From assembly GCA_027624335.1 (NCBI GenBank), contig JAQBWV010000052.1, positions 1 through 32,811 of the forward strand: a stretch of 32,811 nt of DNA, written 5' to 3'. Shown piece after piece: positions 1 through 10,200 of the stretch. How positions within the stretch are numbered: the stretch's first letter is position 1; each line of letters begins with the position of its first letter. The notes under the pieces are model-generated. The model saw only the letters and a program-made list of their open reading frames with translations, did not search any database and was not told the origin of the DNA. Source of the DNA: Planctomycetota bacterium. GTDB taxonomy: Bacteria > Planctomycetota > Planctomycetia > Planctomycetales > Planctomycetaceae. A program made the position numbers and the translations under genes.

Positions 1-357
1 TTTGGTGCGGAGTCGTCGCCCCAGCGTCAGACGAGTGTCTGGGAAAGCGTGGCTGGACAGCTTCCGGCGAAACCGGAATCGGGAATGCCGGAGCTGAAAC
101 GCCGGCTGAGAAAGTCCATTCTGGTCGTCGCGACCGTCATGACGATTATCGCTCTGGGAATCCTTCCTGACCTGTTTTCGAATGCCAGTTTTAGAGCTCC
201 TCCGGGGATCCAGGTGACTCATCCTGCCTCGATAGAGCTTCCCGCGGGTGAGTATGTGCGGCAGTATTCCGATCAAAGCTGGGAGTCGCTGGAAGTTCTC
301 GACACCACGGTCCGCAGAAACACTCACGGTCCAGTGCGGAATGTAGTCGGCTTTTAA
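1..357 (+). CDS. C-terminal part of an unrecognised membrane protein (5' end outside window)
   Basis: The reading frame is open from the first base and ends at TAA 355-357, so the gene very probably starts upstream of the window. A GTG at 49 is a possible internal start, but nothing marks it as real. The visible part has a basic stretch (PELKRRLRKS), then one hydrophobic segment (about VVATVMTIIALGILPDLF), then about 55 polar residues with no motif I recognise. This order fits a membrane protein with a short C-terminal domain outside the cytoplasm. The FmdB-type gene follows after 124 bases. Function unknown. Confidence 0.5.
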   Translation, partial: FGAESSPQRQTSVWESVAGQLPAKPESGMPELKRRLRKSILVVATVMTIIALGILPDLFSNASFRAPPGIQVTHPASIELPAGEYVRQYSDQSWESLEVLDTTVRRNTHGPVRNVVGF

Positions 358-481
358 CAGTCGAAACCGGCTGTCGAGATCGACGCCCGGACGTGGATGC
401 AGAAGTTCGCTCGTTCGATATGATCCCACTAGTAAGTCTCAGGTCTCTGCCAAAATGGAACATTCTCTGGAGGGTTAACAC

Positions 482-706
482 GTGCCGATTTTCGAATACC
501 AGTGCGAACCTTGCAGCAGCGTATTTGAACTGCTGATTCGAGGAACTGAACAACCGGCGTGCCCGAACTGTGGAAACGCCAGCGTCAGTCGGCTCTTCAG
601 TGTTCCAGCGGCTCCCGTGATGAGCGGTGGTTCTCTGCCGATGGCATCCAGCTGTCCGCCGTCCAGTGCTCCGCCGTGTCGTCCGAACTGTTGCCGGATT
701 CAGTAA
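482..706 (+). CDS. FmdB-family zinc ribbon protein
   Basis: A 74-residue protein that starts MPIFEYQCEPC, the usual opening of the FmdB/CxxC_CXXC_SSSS regulatory-protein family. The zinc ribbon is C8-x2-C11 and C27-x2-C30, with the typical aromatic and acidic residues between (FELLIRGTEQPACPNCG). The tail is rich in Ser, Pro and Cys, which is common in this family. The start is GTG at 482, preceded by a good ribosome-binding site (GGAGGG near 471-476). It ends 15 bases before the GNAT gene on the same strand, so the two are probably co-transcribed. Family members are thought to act as small regulatory or metal-binding proteins, but the precise role is not known. Confidence 0.85.
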   Translation: MPIFEYQCEPCSSVFELLIRGTEQPACPNCGNASVSRLFSVPAAPVMSGGSLPMASSCPPSSAPPCRPNCCRIQ

Positions 707-721
707 CGATCGCCATGTGCA

Positions 722-1708
722 ATGATCGAAATAAATCGGGCTGGCACAGCACTGGAAGAGGCACTGCGGCTGCAGTTCCAGAACTTCTCTGAGAACGAAC
801 GCGCGTCGAGAATCAAGCAGCTCCTGGATTCAGCTGAGAACCAGATAGTGTCGCTCGACGATTGCCTGATCTGCCGCCGAGGTGAGCGGCTTGACGGAGT
901 GCTGCTTCTGGTCAGTCAGACCGATGGCACTGTCTACGTCTGGCCGGCAGAGACTCGCGGCGTACTCCATCCCGACGACGACTCGCAGATCAGACGCCTG
1001 CTCTATGAAGAGGCGGCCCGCGTCGTTGATTCACCGGGCGTCTGGATTGGACAGTCGCTCCTCGAGACTGATCAGAAAGAACAGTCGCGCGAGTTTTCAG
1101 AGCACGGCTTCTCGAGGCTGACGGACCTGATCTTTATGAATTATGCGGTCAGGTCGACGACAGCCCTCTCATCAAGGAAGGCCACCTCGGCGGACGAATT
1201 CTGGTCCAGTGAGCCTTTCGACGAAGAAACTAATGCAGCCGACTTTGCACGACTCGTCGAACAGACATACCTGGAAACGTGTGACTGCCCGGAACTCAAC
1301 GGTACTCGCGACGGTTGGGAATCGATGGAAAGTCACCGCCGGGCGGGAACCTACTGCCCGTCGCGCTGGCGACTGTTTCGCCACGAAGGTCGACCTGCCG
1401 GACTGCTGCTGTTGACCGAGCATTCGCCAGAACCGGTTTGGGAAGTTGTCTATTTCGGTGTGGCTCCTGAATTTCGTGGAATGGGCTTTGGCAAACGCAT
1501 TCTGGCTGCAGGCATCGACCTGGCTCAGGAGCATGGCGTTGACGAAATTGTGCTCGCGGTGGACGTGCGGAATGAACCGGCAACTCGCTTGTACCAACAG
1601 CTGAAGTTCGCGCAATTCGACCGCCGGATCGTACACGCGCGACTTCGCAAGAGCCGGACCAGCGAATTACAGACGGCGGTCACCCAGGCTGCAAAGCCGA
1701 ACCGCTAA
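722..1708 (+). CDS. GNAT-family N-acetyltransferase
   Basis: A 328-residue protein with a GNAT fold in its C-terminal third. The acetyl-CoA pyrophosphate-binding motif A is VAPEFRGMGFGKRIL (R/Q-x-x-G-x-G/A type). It is followed by DEIVLAVDVRNEPATRLYQQLKF, the usual motif B with the Asn and Tyr of GNAT enzymes. The N-terminal half may be a second, degenerate GNAT-like domain, as in two-domain acetyltransferases such as mycothiol synthase, but that is inference. The ATG at 722 has no strong ribosome-binding site, and coupling to the FmdB gene 15 bases upstream could explain this. The substrate cannot be told from the sequence. Confidence 0.85.
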   Translation: MIEINRAGTALEEALRLQFQNFSENERASRIKQLLDSAENQIVSLDDCLICRRGERLDGVLLLVSQTDGTVYVWPAETRGVLHPDDDSQIRRLLYEEAARVVDSPGVWIGQSLLETDQKEQSREFSEHGFSRLTDLIFMNYAVRSTTALSSRKATSADEFWSSEPFDEETNAADFARLVEQTYLETCDCPELNGTRDGWESMESHRRAGTYCPSRWRLFRHEGRPAGLLLLTEHSPEPVWEVVYFGVAPEFRGMGFGKRILAAGIDLAQEHGVDEIVLAVDVRNEPATRLYQQLKFAQFDRRIVHARLRKSRTSELQTAVTQAAKPNR

Positions 1709-1712
1709 TCTG

Positions 1713-1728
1713 TTCCGGTTGTCCGGAA
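1713..1728 (+). terminator. possible terminator hairpin after the GNAT gene
   Basis: Perfect 6-bp inverted repeat TTCCGG/CCGGAA around a TTGT tetraloop, starting 5 bases after the GNAT stop codon. There is no T-run after it, so it may be a processing or stability hairpin instead of an intrinsic terminator. Confidence 0.35.
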
Positions 1729-2153
1729 TGCGGAAAGTATTCGAGTTCGCTCCCGTGTAATATGCGGGCCTTCTTTAGCGGTCCTGAGTATCCTCCAGAC
1801 TGTGCTGCTCAGCAGTCGATTTCAGAGGCGTGAGTGTCCAGGCCACGACGGTTACGCTGCCTGCGACAAGTTGAACTGTCAACGTTTTAGTTTTCGCGAT
1901 CAGATCGCGTCAGTCGCGACATTTCAGATTCGGCCGCTCACCATGCATGCAACTCAGGCAACCAGCTCCCGGTACCAGTGGCGTCCTGTCGGCGATATCT
2001 ACGTCTGTAGGTGCCGGGTCTGACGCTTTCAGTCAGCCCGGCATCCTCGACGTCGCGGCGTTTACGTCCGCAATGGCTTGCTCAGAACATCTTCGGCGAT
2101 CATTCAAACCGAACACTCCCGGTCGGTCGCCGACCCAGTAAGGTTTGTCCGTC
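1729..2153. other. intergenic region upstream of cysE
   Basis: About 425 bases with no convincing gene; the short open frames lack ribosome-binding sites and recognisable protein patterns. The only structure I see is a perfect 7-bp inverted repeat with a single central base (CGCGATC-A-GATCGCG, 1895-1909), described separately. A TAATAT at about 1759 could be a -10 box, but I see no matching -35. Confidence 0.5.
1895..1909. promoter_or_regulatory. 15-bp palindrome, possible operator
   Basis: CGCGATC-A-GATCGCG is a perfect dyad with one central base, about 245 bases upstream of the cysE start. Its size and symmetry would suit a dimeric DNA-binding protein. No partner regulator is encoded nearby, and the distance to cysE is large, so the role is a guess. 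Confidence 0.25.
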
Positions 2154-3089
2154 ATGGCTACTGACCTCTCGCTGCGAGCTCGAATTCCTCAGCTCACCGA
2201 ACGAATTATCGCATCGTACCAGGACATCGGAACGATCAATCATCTCGGTCACTGTCCGTTGCCTTCCACGTTGGCGGTCATCGAGATTGCCGAGTCGCTC
2301 AAAGAGATTCTCTTTCCCGGCTACCGGCGGCGAGAGAATCTCAACATGGACAACGTCGTCTACTACGTTGGTGATCTTGTCGACGCGCTGCACGATAGCC
2401 TGACGGAGCAGATTGCTCGCGCGTTGCGTTACGAAGCCGACACCCTCAACGAAAAGTGTGACAAGGGACGAGTCGCGGATTTCGAACTGCGAGCCCAGGA
2501 AATCGCCATTCAGTTTCTGGAAACGCTGCCGGATATCCGACGCACTCTGGCATCGGACGTGCGGGCAGCACACGATGGCGACCCGGCATCTAAAGCCGTG
2601 GACGAAATCATCTTCTGCTATCCCGGCGTCGAGGCCATCACTGTTTACCGGCTGGCTCACGAGCTATACACGCTTGGCGTTCCCCTGGTCCCGAGAATGT
2701 TGACCGAGTGGGCTCACAGCAAAACCGGCATCGACATTCACCCAGGTGCGACGATCGGCCAGTCGTTCTTTATCGACCACGGAACAGGCGTAGTGATCGG
2801 TGAAACGTGCGACATTGCCAACAACGTCACACTGTATCAGGGGGTGACGCTGGGGGCTGTGAGTTTTCCCTGCGACGCGGATGGGAACATCATTCGCGGA
2901 CAGAAAAGGCATCCGACGATCGAGGAGGGAGTCGTCATCTATTCGAATGCAAACGTCCTTGGCGGCGAGACGGTCATCGGCAGGAATTCCGTCATCGGAG
3001 CCAGTGTGTCGATCATGAATAAGAAGATTGCTCCCAACACACTGGTCACCGTCGAAAAGGCAAATCTCCGTTTTCGCGAAGCTTCGTAA
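2154..3089 (+). CDS. cysE: serine O-acetyltransferase
   Basis: Transfers acetyl from acetyl-CoA to L-serine to give O-acetylserine, the first step of cysteine synthesis in the cytoplasm. The 311-residue protein has a helical N-terminal half (SATase N domain, roughly residues 1-175) and a left-handed beta-helix of hexapeptide repeats (about 185-300). The catalytic signature [13 protein letters not shown] (Asp208-His209) is intact, followed by the usual [11 protein letters not shown] and the loop [12 protein letters not shown]. The start is the ATG at 2154, about 10 bases after an AAGG; a TTG nine bases upstream (2145) is less likely. The protein ends FREAS and not in the C-terminal Ile that docks many CysE proteins into CysK, so it may not form that complex. 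Confidence 0.93.
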   Translation: MATDLSLRARIPQLTERIIASYQDIGTINHLGHCPLPSTLAVIEIAESLKEILFPGYRRRENLNMDNVVYYVGDLVDALHDSLTEQIARALRYEADTLNEKCDKGRVADFELRAQEIAIQFLETLPDIRRTLASDVRAAHDGDPASKAVDEIIFCYPGVEAITVYRLAHELYTLGVPLVPRMLTEWAHSKTGIDIHPGATIGQSFFIDHGTGVVIGETCDIANNVTLYQGVTLGAVSFPCDADGNIIRGQKRHPTIEEGVVIYSNANVLGGETVIGRNSVIGASVSIMNKKIAPNTLVTVEKANLRFREAS

Positions 3090-3193
3090 TCAGCTGCCCG
3101 TCGAATCAGGACGTCCCCGGACAAGACGCGACCGGACAAAGACACGGTGGTCGCGCGACGAGCTATAGCCTCCTCCAGTGCAAATGAGCTGTC

Positions 3194-4618
3194 ATGGCGC
3201 GTAACGTCTCGTTGCTGATCATTGCTGTCCTGATTCTTTGCCTGGGAGCGACGTTTTACCAGGTGCTCGCTCCCTTTCTGATGCCTTTGTTTCTGGCAGC
3301 GATGGCGGCATTGCTGGTTCAGCCGATCCTGAAATACTTTCTCAGTCGCTGGCCGAATCGACGACCGCTGGCCGCGGCCGCGACGACCGCAACGATCCTC
3401 GCCCCTGTCATGATTCCACTGCTCGCCGGAATCCTCATCGGCGGTTATCAGTTGTTGAATATGGCAGTCAGCCTGCGAGAGAATCTCCCCGCGGTTCGTA
3501 TGCCGATGCCGGCTGACGCGGATCAGGCGCAAGCTCGAATTACTCGCGAAACCGACAAGGTCACGCACTGGGCGCTGGAAACCGTTGACTCTCTGCTCGG
3601 CGACCAGGTGACGCCGATTGATATCGAAATGCTGACTCTCGACGAAGCGGGCATAGAAGAACTGAATCAGAACCGTCAGTCACTGACAAAGTCACGCAAC
3701 ACCTGGGTCCGTACTGAATTTCATCAGGTCAGAGGCCGGCTGCTCGAACTGGCCGGCAGTGTCGCGGTCAAGACTCTTGGCGTTGTGGGCCGCTCGGTCG
3801 GCAGCGCGTTCGAAGCGACGGTCGATCAAACGTTTTCACTGCTGGAGGCGTGTCTGGCCACATTGCTGGCACTGGTGGTTTTCACTATGGCTCTGTTCTA
3901 CTTTCTGGCCGACGGCCCGGAGCTGATTCTGGCCGCTCAGGCTCTGATCCCGGTTGAGCGTGACCATCAGAATGAACTGCTGAAGAAGTTTGAGTCTTCT
4001 GTCCGAGCTGTGGTTCTGGCCACGTTTCTGGCAGCCATCGGGCAGGGGCTGGCGACTGCTCTGTGCTTGAAGCTGGCGGGCTTCAACTACTTTTTCGTTC
4101 TCCTGGCCATTTCAACGTTTGCCGCTCTGGTCCCGATGGCAGGAACTCCGCTGGTCTGGATTCCGGCAGTCGTCTGGCTGGGCATCGAAGGCAGCTGGGG
4201 CTCAGCCATGTTTGTCGCCGCGTTCTGTCTCATCGTGGTCGGATTTCTGGACAACGTCATCCGCACGTGGGTTCTGAAAAGCGACACCAGCCTGCACCCG
4301 TTGTTGGCCTTCGTCAGCGTTCTGGGAGGCCTCCAGGTCATGGGACTGTGGGGAGTTTTCATTGGCCCAATCGTCGCCTGCTGCCTGCACTCGCTGATTG
4401 AGATCTTCAATTCCGAGCTTCAGAAATCAACGTTGCTCGGAGCGGTTCCACCGAGGGGCCAGACATCCGATTCCGGCTCGCCAGAATGCAGTTCACCTAC
4501 AGCGGTTCAGGACGCTTCGCCGAACGCAGAAGGTGCGGAGATTCTGAATAGCGAATCGCGTCCCGTTATGGATCGCGGAGAAAAGCCAGTCGGCGACGAG
4601 CCTGCGTCGGACGACTGA
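3194..4618 (+). CDS. AI-2E family transporter (PerM/TqsA-type membrane protein)
   Basis: A 474-residue integral membrane protein. It opens with two hydrophobic segments (about residues 5-22 and 26-48), then one near 70-90, then a long polar region (about 95-205). A block of further hydrophobic segments from about 215 to 400 includes LLALVVFTMALFYFLADGP and the conserved late block VFIGPIVACCLHSLIEIF. This order is typical of the AI-2E transporter family (TqsA, YdiK/PerM). Family members export or take up small molecules or ions, and some have been tied to autoinducer-2 export or Na+/H+ exchange; the substrate here is unknown. The last 65 or so residues are polar and probably disordered. The gene stands alone, 104 bases after cysE. 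Confidence 0.85.
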   Translation: MARNVSLLIIAVLILCLGATFYQVLAPFLMPLFLAAMAALLVQPILKYFLSRWPNRRPLAAAATTATILAPVMIPLLAGILIGGYQLLNMAVSLRENLPAVRMPMPADADQAQARITRETDKVTHWALETVDSLLGDQVTPIDIEMLTLDEAGIEELNQNRQSLTKSRNTWVRTEFHQVRGRLLELAGSVAVKTLGVVGRSVGSAFEATVDQTFSLLEACLATLLALVVFTMALFYFLADGPELILAAQALIPVERDHQNELLKKFESSVRAVVLATFLAAIGQGLATALCLKLAGFNYFFVLLAISTFAALVPMAGTPLVWIPAVVWLGIEGSWGSAMFVAAFCLIVVGFLDNVIRTWVLKSDTSLHPLLAFVSVLGGLQVMGLWGVFIGPIVACCLHSLIEIFNSELQKSTLLGAVPPRGQTSDSGSPECSSPTAVQDASPNAEGAEILNSESRPVMDRGEKPVGDEPASDD

Positions 4619-4697
4619 TTGTTTTCCGGTAGGTCACTCCGATCAAAACATCAGTTCTGACCGATCCCCTTCGCTACAGAGTCCCACACGCCGGGGC

Positions 4698-4703
4698 TAT
4701 ACT
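4698..4703 (+). promoter_or_regulatory. candidate -10 element for purD
   Basis: GGGGC-TATACT matches a -10 hexamer at five of six positions and lies 88 bases upstream of the purD ATG. The -35 region at 17-18 bp spacing is poor, so this is only a candidate. Confidence 0.3.
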
Positions 4704-4790
4704 CCCGCCGCTCATCACGGATGAGACCCGCGAATGGCTCCGTTTTTCGCCTGATTCACGTCTCACGTTCAGCAGAAGACAGCTCGGCAT

Positions 4791-6071
4791 ATGAAGGTTC
4801 TCGTAGTCGGCCAGGGCGGCCGCGAACATGCCCTCCTCTGGAAACTCAAACAGTCACCGTCGGTTGATGAGGTGTTTTGTGCTCCAGGCAACGCAGGGAC
4901 CGCTGCAGACGGCTTGAACGTTGACATCTCTGACAGCGACGTCGCTGGACTGGTCAAGTTCGCGGTCAGGGAACAAATCGGTCTGGCAGTTGTCGGTCCG
5001 GAAGTTCCGCTATGCGCGGGAATCGTTGACGCGTTCGAGAGGGCAGGCGTGAAGGCATTCGGCCCGTCGAAAGCTGCTGCCCAGCTCGAAGGCAGCAAGA
5101 TTTTCGCGAAACAGGTGATGCGTCGTGCGAATATCCCAACGGCCTCTGTCGAGATCTTTGACCGCGCCGAAGAAGCCATCGGCTGGCTGAGCAAACAGGA
5201 AGATCAGCCCTGGGTGGTGAAGGCCGATGGCCTGGCAGCCGGTAAGGGAGCGATCGTCTGCGCTAACCGGGAAGAAGCCGTTGACGCGATCACCCTGATC
5301 CTGACGCAGCGGGCGTTTGGCGATGCGGGCAAGCAGCTCATTATCGAAGAATGCCTGGTCGGTGAGGAAGCCAGCATTCTGGCAATTGTTGACGGCACAA
5401 CGATCGTGCCTCTGGAGACATCACAGGATCATAAGCGAGCCTACGACAACGACGAGGGACCAAACACAGGTGGCATGGGCGCTTACTGTCCTGCCCCGCT
5501 GGTCACTCCCGAGATGATGGAGACCATCCTTCAGAAAGTGCTGCTACCGACCGTTCACGCCATGCACACTGCAGATACTCCGTTTCGAGGCATTCTTTAC
5601 GCTGGCATCATGCTGACGGATACCGGCCCGAAAGTGCTGGAATACAACGTTCGCTTCGGGGATCCCGAGGCTCAGCCAGTACTGATGCGTCTGAAGTCGG
5701 ACCTCGCTCAGGTGCTACTGGCCGCAGCCGACCACAGACTGGAAGAAATCGAGCCGCTCGAGTGGGATCCTCGACCTGCGATCTGCGTCGTCATGGCGTC
5801 AGAAGGTTACCCCGGTTCGTATGAGAAGGGTCGAGCCATCGCCGGCCTCGACGCTGCTGCCGAACTGGGAGATGTCAAAGTCTTCCACGCTGGAACAAGC
5901 TTGAAGTCCGGCAAAGTTGTTAACAACGGAGGACGAGTCCTTGGCGTCACCGCCCTGGGTGATGACCTGCCCGCTGCCAAGGCCAGAGCTTACGAAGCTG
6001 TCCGCAGAATCCAGTGGAACGGCGGCTGGTACCGCAGCGACATCTCGGACAAGGCAACGACGAACGACTGA
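4791..6071 (+). CDS. purD: phosphoribosylamine-glycine ligase
   Basis: Joins glycine to 5-phosphoribosylamine with ATP to form GAR, the second step of de novo purine synthesis. The 426-residue length is normal for the family. The N-terminal GQGGREHALLWKL motif is followed by the ATP-grasp domain (about 100-330), with WVVKADGLAAGKGAIV, the family signature EGPNTGGMGAYCP, and the metal/ATP-binding LEYNVRFGDPEAQ. A C-terminal domain begins near 330 (ICVVMASEGYPGSYEKG). The start ATG at 4791 matches the family start MKVLVVGQGGREH. It is not linked to other purine genes here and converges on the ExbB-like gene at 6175. Confidence 0.96.
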   Translation: MKVLVVGQGGREHALLWKLKQSPSVDEVFCAPGNAGTAADGLNVDISDSDVAGLVKFAVREQIGLAVVGPEVPLCAGIVDAFERAGVKAFGPSKAAAQLEGSKIFAKQVMRRANIPTASVEIFDRAEEAIGWLSKQEDQPWVVKADGLAAGKGAIVCANREEAVDAITLILTQRAFGDAGKQLIIEECLVGEEASILAIVDGTTIVPLETSQDHKRAYDNDEGPNTGGMGAYCPAPLVTPEMMETILQKVLLPTVHAMHTADTPFRGILYAGIMLTDTGPKVLEYNVRFGDPEAQPVLMRLKSDLAQVLLAAADHRLEEIEPLEWDPRPAICVVMASEGYPGSYEKGRAIAGLDAAAELGDVKVFHAGTSLKSGKVVNNGGRVLGVTALGDDLPAAKARAYEAVRRIQWNGGWYRSDISDKATTND

Positions 6072-6077
6072 GCTTCG

Positions 6078-6103
6078 AGCGGTGGCGAGTGAGCGTAGCC
6101 GCT
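6078..6103. terminator. possible hairpin between convergent purD and ExbB-like genes
   Basis: AGCGG (6078-6082) and CCGCT (6099-6103) form a 5-bp stem with an internal CG/CG pair, beginning 7 bases after the purD stop. No T-run follows on either strand. It could be a weak terminator or a REP-like unit. Confidence 0.25.
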
Positions 6104-6174
6104 TGAAGTGCGTCAGCGTGTTTGAGGCGCAATCGTTCGTCGTGCTGATATTTGAGGATTGATCGGACGTGTAC

Positions 6175-7137
6175 TTAGACAACGGCTTCGGGAGTCTCGG
6201 TCGATGGAATCGGTCGAGGTCGCGTTTTCGGCGGCGGCTTCGGAGCTTGGACCAGCCCCTCAGCACACACGTGTCGTACGACCTTCTGAGACAACTCGTC
6301 CATCTCCATAACAAGCGCTTCGACCCGACCCGACAGGTACATGTACATGATCAGTGACGGGATCGCGATCGCGAGGCCAAAGGCGGTCGTCAGCAACGCC
6401 ATGGCAATCCCGGCCGCCAACTGGTCGGCTTTGCCCATCGCACCGGCGCTGGCAATGTCGTTAAAAGCCTGGATCATTCCGACAACAGTTCCCAGCAGTC
6501 CCAGGAGCGGGGTAACAGTTGCGACTCCATTAAGAACTCGAAGGTGCCGTCGCAGCTGGCCGATCTGACGCTCCCCGCCGTCGATAATGGCCTGCTCGAC
6601 TTCGACGCTCGGTCGTCCCCATTTCTGCACTCCGTGCAGGAAGACGGCAGAGACGGGGCTGTCGTTCTTCTGGCAAAGACTGAGTGCTGTCGCCGCGTCC
6701 AGCCTGCCTTTGTGGAGGCTGTCAAGAAAGGGCTCGACGAAGCTCCTCGGGATGACCCGGGATTGCCGCAGTACAACTACCCGCTCGATCGTGAACCAGA
6801 CAGAAATGATCGACGCAATGAGGAAGGGGACAAGCCAGCCACCCATTTTCTCGATGATCTCGACCGGGTGAGTTGGAATGCCTGACGATTCTTCTGGTTT
6901 GCTCGCAGGGTCAATGTTCGAGATCAAGTTGTTCGAGATCAAGTTGGATTCTGGTGTCGGATCGATCGTTGACTCAGTCGGCCCATCGTCTCGTGAAACC
7001 GAAACAGCGGGGGTCGGTCCTGTCTCCTGAGCAAGCGTTTCCGTCGTAATGCATCCGAAGAACAGCGCAGCAGCGATCACAACAATTGAGTGATGCCAGC
7101 TATGTATCAATGAAAATGACTTTGCAGGCGAATGCAT
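6175..7137 (-). CDS. MotA/TolQ/ExbB proton channel family protein
   Basis: A 320-residue inner-membrane protein of the TolQ/ExbB family, whose pentamers turn the proton gradient into force on envelope partners. A signal-like N-terminal segment (ending near LAQETG) precedes about 70 polar residues. Then come three membrane segments in ExbB order: [22 protein letters not shown], the pore segment with [18 protein letters not shown], and [21 protein letters not shown]. The C-terminus is Pro/Lys/Arg-rich. The ATG at 7137 has a strong ribosome-binding site (AAGGAG). It lies 143 bases behind the TPR gene on the same strand, so the pair may be one operon. No ExbD gene is adjacent, which is unusual; the partner may be elsewhere. 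Confidence 0.9.
   Translation of the reverse strand: MHSPAKSFSLIHSWHHSIVVIAAALFFGCITTETLAQETGPTPAVSVSRDDGPTESTIDPTPESNLISNNLISNIDPASKPEESSGIPTHPVEIIEKMGGWLVPFLIASIISVWFTIERVVVLRQSRVIPRSFVEPFLDSLHKGRLDAATALSLCQKNDSPVSAVFLHGVQKWGRPSVEVEQAIIDGGERQIGQLRRHLRVLNGVATVTPLLGLLGTVVGMIQAFNDIASAGAMGKADQLAAGIAMALLTTAFGLAIAIPSLIMYMYLSGRVEALVMEMDELSQKVVRHVCAEGLVQAPKPPPKTRPRPIPSTETPEAVV
6916..6945. repeat. 15-bp perfect tandem duplication inside the ExbB-like gene
   Basis: GTTCGAGATCAAGTT occurs twice in direct succession (6916-6930 and 6931-6945). On the coding strand it doubles the peptide NLISN in the polar stretch between the signal segment and the first channel segment. It is in frame, so it changes only linker length. 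Confidence 0.8.
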
Positions 7138-7280
7138 GAGTCACTCCTTATCCGTTTCTTGCGACAGAATGTGCCGTCCTGGTAATCGTCGACCAGATTC
7201 TCAGTCTGATCTGCGACAAGTTGCTAACAAGGTCTCAGCCCGCCCAGGTGTTTCATTCCGGTCAACTGGCAGAGTCATGG

Positions 7281-10200
7281 TTACGAGGTGCCGGTGAGCA
7301 CTTTCAGTCGCTCACCGGCCTGCCTGGCGAAGTCGGTTTCGGGAAACTCTTTCTGGAGAGTTTCGTACCATTTGCGAGCCCCTTTGCGACTGTCTTCGGT
7401 TCCAATCTGCTCTTCGCTTTTACCCGCCTGAAGTAATGCTGGAGCCTGCCACTCGGGAAAGCTGTAGAAGAAATAGACTTTCAGGTAACCGTCCCGCGCT
7501 TCGGCGAATTCTTTTTTCAGGAAATGCGTTTCGGCGATCATCAGCTGTGCCTTCGCAGCGGTCTGTGTGCGGCTCGCGGCTTCTGATTCGATCACTCTGT
7601 GGAATGCGGCCAACGCTTCGGGAAATCTCGCCTGGTTCTTCCACGCACGACCGACGACTTCGTCCAGTAGATAATGCGTGGTGGCATCGGCCTTCCATGC
7701 GCGAGCCTGTTGAGAAGTGGCAATTACCGCCTCGTACTTCTTCTGGCGGACTTGAGCCTCAGCCAATAGTGCCCAGAGATGGCCGATCCAGCTGCTTTGG
7801 CCGATCGCTGGTTCGCTGACTCGAGAGGCCAGTTCACTGAAGGTTGTTTCGGCATCCGCAGGGTCATTCAGATTGAGCTGTGCATTACCTCGATGAAACT
7901 GGACATCGGAAAGATACCTGCTCTCAGGAAATCGCTTTACGAACTGTTCAACGTTCACTACCACTTCTTTCCATTGGCTGGCGTCCGCATCAATTCCGAT
8001 GACCCGAAACAGCGAGTCTTCCTGAACAGCGGCATCAGCTTTGGTGTCGGTTGCCAGATCGGCGAACGACGTCCGGGCCAGTTGGACCTTGCCATCGACG
8101 AGATCGCTTTCGGCGAGACTGAATCGTGCGTTGTCAGCAACGGTGCTGTCCGGATGCTCGTTGGTAATTCGCCGAAAGAGTTCGTCGGCTTCCCGGAATC
8201 GCTGTGCCTCGTAAAGGACCAGAGCCCACTCATTCATCAGCTGGTCATGTTCGGGTCGATCGGGAAATGCACCTTCGACTGCTGTATAGATTCGGTTCGC
8301 GTCGTCCGGCAGTTTCAGTCGTGCGCGCAGCCGAGCAGCCTGCAGGCCAGCCAGAAATGCTTGCTCGTGAGGGATGAACTTCTTGAAGGTCTCTTCGAAA
8401 GCGATAGCGGCTTCTTTCGACTTTCCTGCCTTTTGCAAGGAGTCTCCAACCATGAATGCTGACTCGGCTGCAAGTTCGTGACTTGCGTGTTCCTGTGCAA
8501 ACTGGCGGAAACGTTGCTCGGCCTTTGCGAAATCCTGTTTCTGAAATTCGCTCCAGGCGAGCCCCGACAGACCAGCCGCATGAAACGGCGATTCCGGCCC
8601 CGGTGCCAGCAGTGTTTCGAAAAACCGCGAGGCAGCCTGCCAGTGCTTTCCTTCGTAGGCAGTCTCTGCCACGTTCAGGATCGTGCGGGAGACGATCGGA
8701 CTTTCGGTGTGCTCACTCAACAGTCGGCTGACAGCGTTGTCGGCAGCCGTCCAATCGCTGATCTTCGCGCTGGAACTGGCGACATGCGACCATGCCTGAT
8801 CTCGCAAGGGGCCTCGTGGATTGTTCTGCAGGTAACTGTTGGCTGCCTTGATCGCCTCAGCTGGCTGAGCGGCCTCGAGCGACAGGTAAGCATAAAGGAC
8901 GAGTGATTCCGGAAGACCGACTTTCGGATTCTTCATGACGGCGACAGCCAGAGGTGAGATCGCTTCCAGTGCTCCCTTGCTGTCTCCCTGTTCCTGTCGA
9001 GTTCGTGCGAGCTGGTATCTGGCTTCGGCCTGTGTCTGTTCCCGGTTCGTCGTCTTGAGTACTGCTTCGTAGATCTGCGACGCCTGCTTCAGATCTTCTG
9101 CTGTACCGCGCAGCATCAGGAATTGCCCACGCTGCAATTCGTGAGACATCCGAATCGTGCTGGTCGCGTACTCCCGCTCAAACTTGCTGAGCAACAGGTC
9201 GGCATCGCGCAGGCGAGTTGCCTTCGGTTCGCCCACCAGAGCCCGAGCACTTTGAATAATGCACTCGGTCGCAAAGTAGAGGCTGTGGTCGGCGAACGTT
9301 CCTTTTGGCCATTGCTGTGTGACCTTCAGGAAACCTGCTTCCGCCTTGTCAAGTTCCCCGGATCGAAAGCGACAATCAGCCAACTGATAGATGATGGACT
9401 CGACCAGCGGAATTTCGCCCGCTTTTGTAGCGACGTCTTCCAGAACGTCGGCAGCTCCGGAAAAGTCGCCTAATGCTTTGAGCGTGAGACCTTTCCAGTA
9501 TCCGGCCGTCACCGTCTGTTTGGGGTCAGATTCAGCCGCGTCGAACTTTCCGAGCGCCCTGGAATAGTCGCCATTCTGATAAAGAGCGAAACCAGCGTTG
9601 AGCGTTGCCACTGTCGTGAGTCGACTGCCGGGAAATCGAACTTCGACAGCTTCGTACTCGGCAACCGCTTCGTTGAACTGCCTCTGACTGAACAGTGCAT
9701 TTGCCAGCGCAAGTTGTGCGGCATCCCCACGTTGCTCGCGCGTTCCCTTCGCCGCTTCACGATACAGGGTTATCGCCTTCGCCGTTTCACCGAGTGCTTC
9801 GCTTGCCTGAGCCAGACCAAAGCGAGCCTCTGCTGCCATGCGCCCCTGCGGAAACAGATCGAGCGATTGCTGCAGAGTGGTCGAGGCCAATTGCGACTTG
9901 CCGAGCCGCCGTTGAGCGTCTCCCAGGTATGGCAGTGCAAATTCGCGAAACGGGTCCTTCGGGTATTCCTTCAGGCAGTCAGCGAACTCCTTTTCTGCAC
10001 GCTCAAGTTCGTCGAGGTAATAGCTGCACTCGGCGATTCGATACCGGGCGTGTGCGACATCGCTGTTCTGCGAATATTTCTGGACGAAGACTTCCAGTGT
10101 GTTGCGGCCGTCCGCGTGTTTCTTGATCTGGATCTGTGAAAGCCCCAGGTACAGCGTCCCGAACGATACCTGCTCGTGCTTCGAATGTTCGCTGAGAAAT

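Noticed and set aside
2939..3568. Minus-strand open frame of 209 codons spanning the cysE 3' end
   Set aside because: It runs opposite to cysE and the AI-2E gene and is Arg/Gln/His-rich, typical of a shadow frame.
1862..7225. CTGCGACAAGTTG present near 1860 and near 7210
   Set aside because: A 13-base match between two places in a 33-kb window is expected by chance, and the flanks do not match.
7779..8462. Plus-strand open frame of 227 codons within the TPR gene
   Set aside because: It is antisense to a clear TPR-repeat gene, with no domain pattern or ribosome-binding site.
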